DNA from: Pontederia crassipes | Taxonomy: Eukaryota > Streptophyta > Magnoliopsida > Commelinales > Pontederiaceae | DNA: 64,000 bases | NCBI GenBank assembly: GCA_030549335.1 | Contig: CM060195.1 | Location: forward strand, 26,788,874 to 26,852,873 | Reading direction: 5' to 3' | Shown here: piece by piece, positions 1 to 11,437 of the stretch | Layout: every line of letters begins with the position of its first letter | How positions within the stretch are numbered: position 1 is the stretch's first letter | Notes under the pieces: generated by a model | What the model saw: only the letters and a program-made list of their open reading frames with translations | What the model was told of the DNA's origin: nothing | The model's database searches: none | Program-made: the position numbers and the translations under genes

Positions 1-1572
1 ATCCTCGAGTAGTCATCAATCACATATAAGAAGTACCTCGCACTTCCTAATGATGGAACACGAGAGGGACCCAACAATCAACGTGGATGTAGTCAAGTGT
101 CGCCTTCGTCCTGTGCACTGCTTTGCCAAACTGAGACCTTCGTTGTTTGCCAAACACACAGTGCTTCAGAAGTTGATTTCAGATATCTTCTTGTCTCCTA
201 GAAGACCTCGCTTGCTAAGAATATTCATCCCATTCTGACTTATATGCTCAAGCCGCATGTGCCACAGTTTGGACCTTTCTGATTCGGATGAACTAGCTAC
301 CGCAGCAACGCCAGAGACTGTCTTGCCTTGCAATATATACAAGGACTTCTGTTTGACTCCCTTCAGAACCACAACATCACCTTTCATGACCGTGAGGATG
401 CCTCCAGCAGCATTGATCTGACACCCTTTAGAGTCGAGGACTCCAAGTGATATCAAATTCTTCTTCAGTTGCGAAACATGGTGAACATCTGTCAGTATCC
501 TCACAAGATTGTCATGAGTCCTGATCTGCACAAAACCGATCCCAACTATCTGACAGGCTGCATCGTTGCCCATGATAACGTTTTCACCATCAATCTTCTC
601 GTAAGTTGAGAACCACTCTTTATTCGGAGTCATATGATAGGAACACCCTGAATCCAGAACCCAACTATCCTCCAAACATCCTTGATCAGAAGCAGCCAAA
701 ACCAAATCATCTTCGAAATTCCCTGTTTCATGAGCCACCGTAGCGACGGGGGTCTTCTTCTTCTTCGGACAATCTTTCTTCCAATGACTTGGTTCCTTGC
801 AGTAATTACATATGTCCTTCGCAGTGATTTTCTTCTTCTTGGACTTGGATTTCTTCGAATTCGAGGATTGTCCCTTCTCCACGACTGATATCAAACCCGC
901 GGCCTGAGTCTCTGTAGAATTTCCAGATGTCCTATGCCGAAGGTCACGAGTATGAAGACTCGAACTTACTTCTTCCAGACTTATAGTTTCCTTCCCGATA
1001 ATCATAGACTGAATGAAATTCTCATATGATGGAGGAAGCGAAACTAACAGAATTAGGACAGCATCTTCATCCTCAATCTTAACATTGATATTTCTGAGTT
1101 TCATCAACAAAGAATTTAACTGATCAAGATCTTCCTTCAGAGGAGTACCTTCTTGCATGCGGAAAGAGAATAGACGTTGCTTCAACAACAACTTGTTGGT
1201 GAGAGACTTCGTCATATACAGACTCTCGAGTCTCAACCACAGACCCGCCGCCTTTTCTTTATCTGTGACCTCGATTATCACCTCATCCGCCAGACACAAC
1301 AGAATCATCGAGTGCGCCTTCTCCTCTTGTGCCGTCAAAGTTGCGAGGTCGATCTCCTTTTCTTTGCCATTTGAGTCTTCCTCCTTTGGTTTGTTCTTCG
1401 ACACGTTTGAGAGCGGCGCCCAGACTCCTTGTTGCTTCAGAAGCGCCCGCATCTTGATCTGCCACAACCCGAAACTATTCCTTCCATTGAACTTCTCCAC
1501 GCTCACATTGTGCGACGTCATCTCCCTGCTGATCGAGAATCGCTGACAAACCCTAAGGCTCTGATACCAATT
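1..1572 (-). mobile_element. Ty1/copia retrotransposon, 5' internal part (gag to pre-integrase), runs off left edge
   Basis: Read on the minus strand, a gag frame starts at about position 1521 with MTSHNVSVEKFNG. It has a UBN2/copia-type gag, a CCHC zinc knuckle (CNYCKEPSHWKKDCP, near 770-815), the protease-like context WVLDSGCSYHM (near 630-660) and the gag_pre-integrase region (LWHMRLEHIS, near 240-280). A tRNA-iMet-type primer-binding site (TTGGTATCAGAG, read on the minus strand) sits next to the LTR at about 1560-1572. Treated as a fossil: the visible part is mostly open but has at least one break near the left edge. The remaining pol lies outside the window. The element on the right edge belongs to the same family. 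Confidence 0.9.
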
Positions 1573-1835
1573 TGTTACGAAAAGGGAGAGAGAGAGAGGG
1601 ATTACACGAAACACAGAAAAACACGAAGAGGAAAAATGGTGACGGCTATTTGTTATGGAATAACGACGATTACAAGGATGTGTCTCTATCTAGACCCCTA
1701 GGGAGTTTATATAGGCACTCCCTTTGACAGATGATAGGAATTACATGCGGACTGGGACCCTCGTAGGAGAATTCTGCTGAAGCGCCTGACTATGTAGGGG
1801 GACCAATTGTGTTCAGATTCAAGACATTATTAACA
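1573..1835 (-). repeat. 5' LTR of the left-edge copia element
   Basis: Bounded by TG...CA ends and directly followed, on the minus strand, by the primer-binding site. It contains a TATATAAA-type box in a stretch (about 1699-1728) that is almost identical in the LTR at 61180-61533, which supports it as the conserved LTR promoter. The length is about 263 bases, against about 354 in the other copy. The target duplication cannot be checked because the other end is outside the window. Confidence 0.75.
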
Positions 1836-2420
1836 CATAAGATAAAATACGAATAGAAAAACATCAGTCTAAGCATATAAGACACCTCCCGGTCTCAGTA
1901 GGGCCGGTTAGTTATAATTCATTCGGGATGAACAGACATCCCACAAGATTGTAATAAAACAAGACATCCTTCGTCATAGTTCTCCCAACTCTCTCTCTTT
2001 TCCCTTTGGTGGTGGAATTCCCCATAATCCGAAGGTATCTCCCCCTTTCTCTCTTGTTGCTCTCCCTCCTTTTCATATACTCCTCTTCTTTTCATCCTTC
2101 TCTGCTCTTGTTGTCGTTGCAAGTGTAGGTTGGTGTTTGATCTTGGTTCAATTGCCTTTATCATAACCTTGAAGTAGAAAGCCTTCCTTGATGTAGAGAC
2201 TGGTGTGTGGTGTTTGACCTGCGCTACCTCATCCGTCGAGTTTCGTTCTGTGTGGGTATTTATCTAAGTGAGCATTGTTGATAGCAAATCAATAAAAATG
2301 ATATGTGAATAAGTTTGATGTGGAAAAGGTTTGAAATATGTTCAACTGGTGCTATGCATGCATTTGTAATGGAAATAAATAGGTCGTGAGTGCAAAATAC
2401 ATACAAAATAGTGGTGTAAA
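1836..2420. other. Non-coding spacer, pyrimidine-rich
   Basis: No gene was recognised. Positions 1980-2110 are rich in CT runs (CTCTCTCTTTTCCC and similar), which gives a short open frame on the other strand with low-complexity composition. I see no homology that I can name. Confidence 0.4.
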
Positions 2421-2425
2421 TGTAT

Positions 2426-4388
2426 TGATGTGTGAAAATTAAGCGCAAATATACTAACAAGTATACTAGATCGTATCAAGTAATAAATAGTGAATAAAGT
2501 GTCGAACCCACGAGGACTGAGGATTAATAATCTTTTTTTCTCTAAAAGTTATTGTAAAAAATCAATCGAGGAATAAACTTTCAATTATTCAATTAAGAAA
2601 AAGGAAGTGAGAAAATAAATAAAAACGGTGCTTAGCAGAGGAAAAATCTATAATAATGATGAGTTAGGGTCTAACTTCGTATTCCCTTGTTATCTCTCAA
2701 ATAATCAATAAATCACCAATTAGACTTCTAATGAAAAGGAGTTGCTTCTAAATATTGATCTCAAAAACTTGAGAATCAAACTAATCCAATAAAAGTGTCA
2801 TTAAAGCCGTTGAAACCTCAATCAACTCTAATCTTACTTTGAACCGAATTGCTTTAAAATGCAACTTATACACATAAATATAGTGCTAAAAAAACTTGAG
2901 AACTAATTATCTCTGATCAAAATAAAACTATGACTTTTGAAAACTCAGAACATAATAATCAAATTTTAATCGAGATGCATTAATGCACGAAGAAGGATTG
3001 TTAAATATAAAGAACTCAAAATTTCGAGAACCTAACTATTCTAATCAGGATTGAGTCCAACCAGTTGAAAACTGAATCAAATTACACATAACCATGATCA
3101 GAATGCATAGAGTAAAAATCCTTCCAAATCCGCAAGAAATAACAATCAAATACGAAGTATAGCGATTAGAAATCCTAAGTTAATACCCGGCCTGGGTTAC
3201 ATAGAACTCGGCCGGGGTATGTACAATAAAGCTCGGTTTCGATAAAAAAAACACACTGACCCGGCCCGAGTTCTACCGAACGCGGCCCGGGTTCAGACAG
3301 AAAAATCCTCGCTTCTACGCTGCGCAGCCAACACGGCCCGAGCAGAGAAGAAGTAATCCGGGTTTTGAACAACTCGGCCCGGGCACAAACAACTCGGTCC
3401 GGGCTCCACCGAAAAGAACAACAACGATTAAATCGGAGACAAACGCAGCCCGGGTTTGATGCTACCCAGTCCGGGTTCTAGGATTGCGGAATTCGTGAAT
3501 CAAATTGAATTTCGGAGGAAAATTTAACGGCTAATCATGCAAAAACTTTCAGAATAACACGACATAAAGATTATCCAATATTCTAACATTAATCATGCAC
3601 AAATTGAAATTTAACAGAAGTCTAATTATCCAAATAAATTGAGAGATAAACAGGGTTCAACTTAGTTTTCCCCTAACAATAAAACTACTCCATACAGAAT
3701 TGTTTCGACATCAAATCAATAATGATAAACAAGAATTTCATCAGAAATATTACTAAAATATGCTTCTTAGAGTCCGGTGATGCCTCTGTCACGAGCCTCG
3801 GTCGTGTGGTCGTCGCAGGGGGTTCCCCGGAATGACTCCAAGTTGCTTCAGAATTCAGCACTGCAGAAATTTCTCTCGGAACTTGGATGGCTAGGGCACG
3901 AGAATTCACGAGTCAGGGGGTGCTTACAAAGCCTCCAAATAGTAGTGTTTATAGGGGAGAACGTCCCCCTAGGGTTGCACGCCGTTTTGAGATGTTAACT
4001 TCATGTTCAACAAGGCGAAAATCTGAACCGTCTGATAATCAAACCCGACCCGGGTTATAATATACCCTGCCCGGGTTTCTTTTGTCGCGTAAAATCCGAC
4101 TCGGGTTTGGTCTTATGATCGGCCCGACCCAGGCGTATTGATGACCCGGCCCGGGTTCCTCTTCAGGATAGTGATTATCTCATTTTTTCTCTAATTTTCG
4201 CGCTCTTTCATGACAATCGCTGTGCACCTCCAACTTGACACTGAGATCAAAATACAATGAAAGTTGGAGGTTTTGGACTCTAACAAATTTTAGAGAAATA
4301 ATTGAAAAAGTAGATGCATGCAATGGTAAAAACTATGAAGAATAATCTAAAATGATGTATGTAAACATGTATAATAATGCATGCATCA
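2426..4388. mobile_element. Probable solo LTR (1963 bases) with 5-bp target duplication TGTAT
   Basis: The block begins TGATG and ends CATCA, a 5-base perfect inverted end containing the TG...CA of an LTR. It is flanked by TGTAT at 2421-2425 and again at 4389-4393. No coding frame of note lies inside. Near the 5' end it has the phrase GTGTCGAACCCACGAGGACT, which recurs in long LTRs of plant retrotransposons. One long LTR without internal domain, PBS or partner is best explained by recombination between two LTRs that left a solo copy. A short non-autonomous element is the alternative. Family uncertain, perhaps Ty3/gypsy. Confidence 0.65.
3180..4165. repeat. Dispersed CGGCCCGGGTT motif cluster inside the solo LTR
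   Basis: About fourteen loosely spaced variants of a motif built on the palindrome CCCGGG (for example CGGCCCGGGTT, CGGCCCGAGTT, GACCCGGGTT) occur in two groups, 3180-3475 and 4045-4160. Between them lies an unrelated segment. The spacing is irregular, so this is not a simple tandem array. The GC-rich motifs stand out against AT-rich surroundings. Confidence 0.6.
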
Positions 4389-4393
4389 TGTAT

Positions 4394-6308
4394 ACATTAA
4401 TTCTCCACATCAAATCTTCTCTCTCTTTCCAACAACAAAATTATCCTTTAAATATTTGTAATAGTTAATATTAAGAGTCTTTACTTTTTTATAACATTAG
4501 AAGATCAAAGGTCCCTTTGCTCTTTCCTCATAACACAATTATTATTTTAAATAATTAACGTGAAAAGCTTTTAATATTATAAATTTATTTTTATTTTATT
4601 ACAATTGTTCTATTATGGTCCCTATATTTTATTACTCCAATTTAATATTTTTATGTTTATTTTAAGCTTCTTCATGTATATGATGTATAAAATATTGGTT
4701 ACTTTTTAAGTCATCTTAATCAAAATATGATCCTAAGATAAATTTACTTTGACATTCTTAAATATTTCTGTATCTTCAAGTTTTTAAAATATTTAATATC
4801 ATTTGCTTGTTTAATTGGAACAAATATTTAAAAATATGTTTGATTTAATGAGAATCACAAACTCATCAAATAATAATTAAATTTATAAATTTTATTTTAA
4901 AGTTTATAAATAATAAGTGATTAAAAAATTTGCGATAGAATATCAAAAGACTCATTCATTTGCTTTTTTTTGAAAAGTGGTGATATTAAAGAGGAGTTGT
5001 GAAAATGAATATGTAGAGCATTTGATGTAGAACGGACGTAGACCATTAATTTTACTTATTAAATTAATAAAATAATTATATATTAATTTAAAGTATATGT
5101 TAAATAGTAAAAGTGATTAAAATCAATATCATCAAATTATCCGATCATTGTGATCAAATTATGTTAACAAATATGACTAATTCAATGGTTGTAATTTATT
5201 TAGTCTTAGATGATACATTTTTATTATCAAATTATCTAAATAAATATATAGTAATTCATCCAAGAAGTATATGATCAATTTAATGATAAATTATTTTCAT
5301 TAAATTAATTAAATGATAAGCAATAAGTGCTATACACGGAGGTGTAGAACGGGGTGCTTTACATACTCATTAATCTCTATTTTTTAATAGTGTAAAAATA
5401 AAGGTAAATATGAGTAAGATGGACTGGCATAGAATTTGGTTCATATTCAAGATACTAAAGTAAAATAAAATAATGAATAAATACATTATTTTTAATGGAA
5501 TTGATATGATGTATGTAAAAATTATAAAGCTATAAAAAAGATGCATATTGTTAATACATATTTAGATTGGCATACTGTATGTTTATTAATATGGAACGCA
5601 TGTTTATTATATTTTCATAAGAAAAGGATTGCACGAAAAACATGGGAATCATACCACTGTGAGGCACATCCCAAATTATAAAGTAAAAGAAAATAACAAC
5701 AAAGTAATAAAATAATTGACAAAAAATAAAGAAATAAAATAAAAAAACAATTCCAATCAGCCTAATCAGATGACAAATAAAAGAAAAAGTTAAATAATAA
5801 AATAATAAAATAATTGCAAAAGAGGAAGAAGATGCAAATCGGTTCCTGCTTGCCACCTAGTGGAGAGAGACCTACTCAGTGGGAAGTATCTTAGCAGTGG
5901 GAAGTGTTGCCTGCATTCCAGTGGATCACAATGACCTGTTGCACACAGTTTACCCTATCGGACAATGGAGAGAGGCTACGAGATGAAGAGAAATGTTAAT
6001 GAAATGATTGAGATAAAGACAAAAAAAACACAATTTAAATTAGTGATAATTTTGTCAAAAAAAATGTTAATCCTTCTTCTTTAACCAAATTGATGGAATA
6101 GAAAATTTGAGATGTGGAGGCATAACTAATACCTGCAATCCCTCTCAAATTCTAGAATAATTTTAGCCAAAGAAAATTTAAGTGATTTCAATCCCTTATA
6201 ATTTCCCACCCTATCCCTCCCTCAATCCCATATGTTCTGAAACTTTTATGGGACTTAGAGAAAATATATGAGAAGTCCTTTTGAGCTCATGCTTATACAT
6301 ATTAGGAT
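4394..6308. other. AT-rich intergenic stretch without recognised features
   Basis: Long A/T runs, frequent stops in all frames and no motif I recognise. The minus-strand open frame near 5551-5856 is hydrophobic low-complexity (Phe/Ile/Tyr from AT-rich DNA) and is not taken as a gene. Confidence 0.5.
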
Positions 6309-8342
6309 ATAATGGGCCTCTTCTCTACTTAATCAGGGAGGATGCTCCTCCGACTCGCCGCATTCATTCGATGTGAGAGCAATGGTTGATCGAATGCGAG
6401 CAATTCTACACGGTCGGATGTGAGTAGTTCAGTCGAAAAAGAACAGTTCTGCATAGTCAAATGCGAGCGGGCGAGCGAGCAACGACTGTAATGAGCAATT
6501 TAAAGCGAGCAGCGATTGGTAATGGGCGATCGGCGATGGCAATGAGCGAGTGGTGACGACGACGAGCGAGCGGCAATGACGATGAGCGAGCGGCAACAAC
6601 GACGAGTGAGTGGCGACGACAGTGATGAGCGGGACTAGAGCAACGAGGAAATTGGGCAGCGCCTGGAGCAGTGACGATAATTTATGAGCGACGATGTGAT
6701 TGGGTGACTTAAAGCGGCATTAAGAGGGGCGACTAGAGCAGCATCTAGGGCGACAAGGTCCTATAGTAGTGATGACACCCAACCCTGTTCAGGGCGGGTG
6801 ATGCCACCCTCGCCCCGCCATCGCATACCCATCCCTACCCTGCCCTGAATTCTTGATGCAAGGGTAATGAAGTTCCCTACCCCATTCCTCATGGATCTCG
6901 AGACCTCGCAGGACTCGATTCCTTGAATTTTAAATTTAAAATATTAAGAAAATTACAAAATATGCATTTTTACATTATATATTTTTTTAAAATTACAAAA
7001 ATATTTTTTTACTAAAAAATTCTAAAAATTTAAAAATACAATAATTATATTCTTCGTTTGTGCAAAAAAGAAATGAAAATAGCAATCATCAATTGCGAAA
7101 GAAAAAATTCAAAACAAAAAGAAAAAGAGTGAGGGGAGCTACCCTCAACTCTGTGCACGACAGCCCTCGCTACTTTTGGACAACGCCATCACCATGCTCC
7201 TCCCTTGCAGGGAAGGGGCAACACCCTTCCCCGATACTAAAAGAGAGGGGCGGAGCCCCTCCTGTGAAGCACCTCCCCTGTATATGAGGGGTGGCGCTCC
7301 TCCCCTATACACGATGGGGGCTCAACTCCCCTGATACAGGAGGGGAGGGCGGGGAGATGCCCAACCCCTCCCTGATATAGGAGGGGAGGGGCGGCACCAT
7401 CCGAGCTTCCGAGGCTGCGTAGGCAGTAATGAGGAGGCAGCTATGACGAAGGAGAAGAGAAAGGAGGAAGGCGAAAGAGGAGAAGAAAGTGGGGACATTT
7501 AAGTCTTGTTTGCTATTTATATTACAATTTAAACAATAAAAAGTAAGGGCAAAAATTCGAGGACTCGTAGGGCGGGGATAACGTACCCCGCCCCGACCCC
7601 CCAAAAGAGGGGGTGGGGCAGTTTACTCTTCATCTTAATTGGGACTTCCCTGCGGGCCCCATGGGGGCCAGACAATAGTGCTATCCCTATCATGCAGTCC
7701 GTAGATCTCACCTCAACACCTCAGTTGGGCAGTGACTACAGCAGCAAGGGCAGCGAGTGGGATTGGGTGGCGATTGGATCGATGAGCGAGTGGCAACTCG
7801 GAGTGGGCGAGCGATGATGATAGTGGTAATCAGGACTAAGCTACTGGAGTGACATGGGCAGTGAGCATAGGCTAGAGCATCGGGTGATGATTGGAGGGAT
7901 GAGGGCAACTGTAGCGACATCAAGAGAGGCGAGTGACAACTGGAGGTGCATCAAAGGCAACGAAGTCCTAAAGTCCACAAATGTCTCCCTAGCACTTGGA
8001 TGATGTCCATGCCTCGACACCTCGACTGGGCGGCCATAGGAGTGGCGACTAAAGCAGCAAGCAAGCCATGACTGGGAGCGGCGAGGTTAACTGAAGCAGC
8101 AACGAGAGCAGCGAGTGATGGTCGGAGCAGCATCAAGGGCGGAATTAGTCTACAACACCTCGACAATATGCCTGTTCAGGTGATGAGGAACATTCTAATT
8201 TGAACTAGGGTATATAACTGAACCAAATGCTTTTAAAGTGACTTGAACTACAGTGCATTGATTGCCCATTCATGGGTCATCCGACAACTGATAAATTATG
8301 GAGGACGATCCTCCCTCTTCAAGTAGGGAGGACACCCATTAT
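6309..8342 (+). mobile_element. Terminal-inverted-repeat DNA element, non-autonomous, copy 1
   Basis: The left end (ATAATGGGCCTC..CTACTTAATCAGGGAGGATG) and the reverse complement of the right end (ATAATGGGTGTCCTCCCTACTTGAAG) match over roughly 40 bases. Each end can also fold on itself through TCCTCCCT/AGGGAGGA. The interior has imperfect internal repeats rich in GAGCGAGCGGCAAC and CACCTCGACACCTC phrases. No transposase was seen. The same termini and interior recur at 60310-61150. I could not find a clear target duplication, so the superfamily is open; Mutator-like is one possibility. Confidence 0.6.
6767..7689. mobile_element. Probable old hAT-like insertion nested in the TIR element
   Basis: Comparison with the internal repeats of the host element suggests that about 0.92 kb interrupts one unit between 'ggtcctatag' and 'tccgtagat'. 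The ends are similar inverted (TAGTGATGACA against TAGGGATAGCA). The flanking 8-mers TCCTATAG and TCATGCAG agree at 5 of 8 positions, as a mutated 8-bp duplication might. The interior holds GC-rich short repeats (about 7200-7400) and an AT-rich core. No transposase frame. Confidence 0.4.
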
Positions 8343-8940
8343 TATTCTTTATTTTTTACTCTCTTTTGTGGTGATTGAATTATAAAAGATAGATTGGAGA
8401 GTGTTCTAGTTTTTTTATAACAATTGGTTTAGCTCTTGAGTAATAAGAAACTGTGTCTTATCTCTTGAGCAAAGAAAAATTACGCGAAAGCTTGTGTGTC
8501 TTACCTCATGAAAATAAGAAAAATGTGAGGTGTAAAAAATTTCTTCCTTCCCCCATTTAGAACGAAGGAAGGATTATAGTGAAATTTTCAACAATCTCGA
8601 AATTGAAAAGTCAGATAGGAGACGTAAGCCAAGATATGACCGAATCTCGTCAAACAAATAATCTTGAGTTCTTGCATTTGCTTTCTTCCCTCTTCGGTTC
8701 TTAGTTTAGTGTGCTTGCATTTGATTATTGTTGTGTCGAGCTATAAAGTTAATCAAATTGATTTTGAGTTTTTGTCACGTATTTTGTGAAATTGATCTTA
8801 AACCTCTAGTGCTCACTCACAATTGTGATTCATGCCTCTAAGCATGCACTAATAGATTTTTTATATTTTTATGTGACTTTAGGGTTAATATAGCATCAAA
8901 GGGCCATATTCTTGATAAATGTAAGGGTTAATTCTTTAAA
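8343..8940. other. Unassigned spacer
   Basis: No gene or clear mobile element recognised. Phrases such as TTGTGTGTCTTACCTCATGA and a TC-rich stretch near 8680-8710 are reminiscent of LTR leader sequence, but I could not place ends. The last five bases (8936-8940, TTAAA) form the left target duplication of the next element. Confidence 0.35.
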
Positions 8941-11437
8941 GGTAACACCCTACTACTCATTTTTGATGCCAAAAGGGGTGAAACCGGAAATTCAATCGTT
9001 TAAATTCAAATTCAAATCTTCAACGGAAACCTATGTTCCAAAAATTAACTAACACTGAAAATTTTCAAAAGTTTTGGCATGACGTATGCTTAAATTCGTT
9101 CGTGCACAAATACAATTACCCATAATTATTCACATCACAGGCAATTTATAAAATTTAATATGCACATCACTGGCAGTTTATAATTACCAAATAATATTGG
9201 ACTCAAGTCCAAAATTCTGAACTATAAGAAAATACGAGTTTCGTCCCAAAACTATTACACAAACAAAACATATCGAATGCATGTCAAAATCCATTAAGGG
9301 ACTTAAGCCCTTATCCAATTTCATGATAGGGACTCGCCCATATCCAATTCCATGATAGGGACTCGCCCATATCGTTTCATCCATAAATTATGGAGCCTCC
9401 ACTCCCATTGACCAATTTAAATCCACAAGAAATCAGGGGCCATAACCCAAAACCAGATGGTGTCAAGATAAATAAAATTATAATGGTCAGTTTAAAAAGA
9501 AAGGATAAGTATCAAAAGAAGGACATTAAGACCGATACGCTCCCTGCGGAATCTCACACACTATCCTTTTTGAATCAATACCTTTTTCAAATAAACATGT
9601 AGTACATGTATTCCTTTCCTGTAGACATTAAAGAAAAAAGGGTGAGCATGGATTAAGCTCAGTGAGTTAAAACGACTACCTCAAGTATTAAAAAGCATCG
9701 TGGAAATCAACATCTTTACTTTCAAGAAATATTCAAGATATTCTCTTCTTCAAAAGAAACTCATTCACATAATGATCATGCAAAATGAATGTCATGTGTG
9801 CACATGCATGGTGAAAATCATATATATAATATAAGTTGGGAAATCATCATCAAATACGGATATCCATACTACTCATCAATCGAGTGCTTCTTCATACACC
9901 CCTCGTGTCACTATATCGCCACAGGGTGGTTGTTCTAATTTCGTCCCTCGTGTCACTATATCATCACAGGACGTTGAACCGCTCCTCGTATCCCATTGAC
10001 ACAGAGCTTGTTATCTTTTCTTTTTCATTCCATCCCTCGTGTCACTACATCGCCATAGGATGATTATTCTAATTCCACCCTTCGTGTCACTGTATTGACA
10101 CAAGGTGTTGAACCTGCTTCTCGTGTCACTATATCGACACAGAGCAAACCGAACCCCAATCGGTTTACCCGGAGTTGGCCAATTCTCCGAAGTGAAAATA
10201 CTCTGCCTTATGCAGGTTTTTACATGTAATGCACAAGATGCATGAATGCAATTTCCAAATAGAAGTTTAGGAGAGAAACCATCATATCAACTTTCCTTTT
10301 CAAAAATCAAATATTCACTTCAATTTCACCAAGATAAACTTTAACAAATTTCTAAAAGTCATAATAAAATATCACAAGTCATATGATGACACACATATGA
10401 AGCATAGAAATATATAAATATGCATGAAGGAAACTATCACGAAAATCCGTTCCACATTATGTGAAATCAATGTCATCACTCCAAAGAGTTAAGAAAATTC
10501 ATATCATTTGAGATAAGTTCCCTCACCTTGAATTCGTCGAGTCTCCAAATTATCCCCTCGTTCGAATCCAATCAAAAGTAAACACAACCTATCAAATCAA
10601 TTACTTGATAAATTAATATTATTAAAATTTTAATTGACAATTCACTCTTCACACCCACTCAATGTTCTTATCATCCATAATAAAATAAGTTACTTTAAAT
10701 TTGTTCACATCACTGAAATCTAATCAAATGCACACTCTTATTCGCTTATAAATCACGATACGAGAACGAGTTCGCCGGTAAAGTCATCGGAGAACGTATA
10801 CGGACAGCAATCTGATTTCTTCTTTCCTCACATGTGCACCTACCAGAACGTCGAGATAAACTCAACCGGAGTTCCCCGCCTGTTCGTCGGAAAGTTCGCC
10901 AGAAAAGTTCGTCGGAAAGTCCCAATTTCGGCCTTCTATGTGATTTGGAACAAAGACATGGTTCAAACCCCTCAAAATGATCCTAATGGACCTGAGAATG
11001 ATGTACAACTCACCATGAGAAGGATCGATGTGAATCGGAGCAGGAATCATAGCCGGAATCGTCGGCGGCGGATTTTTCGTCCTCCTCGCATTTTTTCCTC
11101 ATTGTGTCGCGCATAGTGGACCGATCATCTCATACCATATATTAAAATATTTGTCTCGTCGTCCTCTTTCCAAAAACACCTCACACGTGAAAAACGATGA
11201 CCGAACGAAGAAAATCGGGAGGCTGGAAGATGGCGCGGCGGTAGAGCTCCGCGAGCACTATAGCAATCGGGAGATGGGGGAGTGGGAGGAGAAGAAATAA
11301 TCTTTCTCTCTCCTCCTTTTTGTCCACGGTGGCTATCTTTTTTTTTTTCTTTTTTTTATGTTTGCAAAAAGACCGAAACACCCCCCTCCTTTAAAAAAAA
11401 GTACACCTTTTATTTTTTTAAATGACAAGACGTTACA
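8941..11437 (-). repeat. 3' LTR of the LARD element
   Basis: About 2497 bases, nearly collinear with 13967-16494. It begins GTAACACCCTACTACTC on the plus strand and ends CGTTACA. No convincing polypurine tract adjoins its outer internal boundary. Short open frames inside it (for example near 9390 and 10832) recur as diverged copies in the other LTR and are not genes. Confidence 0.85.
9888..10146. repeat. Minisatellite in the 3' LTR
   Basis: About six imperfect units built around CCCTCGTGTCACTATATCG followed by CACAGG and a variable spacer. The variable spacers distinguish the units. The same array occurs in the partner LTR, so it predates the insertion. Confidence 0.75.

Noticed and set aside
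9390-9602. Small open frames repeated at 9390 and 14417, and at 9836 and 14863, as a possible duplicated small gene
   Set aside because: They are corresponding positions of the two LTRs of one element; divergence does not favour silent sites by eye and no family is recognised.
9888-10146. CRISPR-like array (short repeats with variable spacers)
   Set aside because: The repeats are imperfect, lie in a retrotransposon LTR of a plant genome and have no cas genes.
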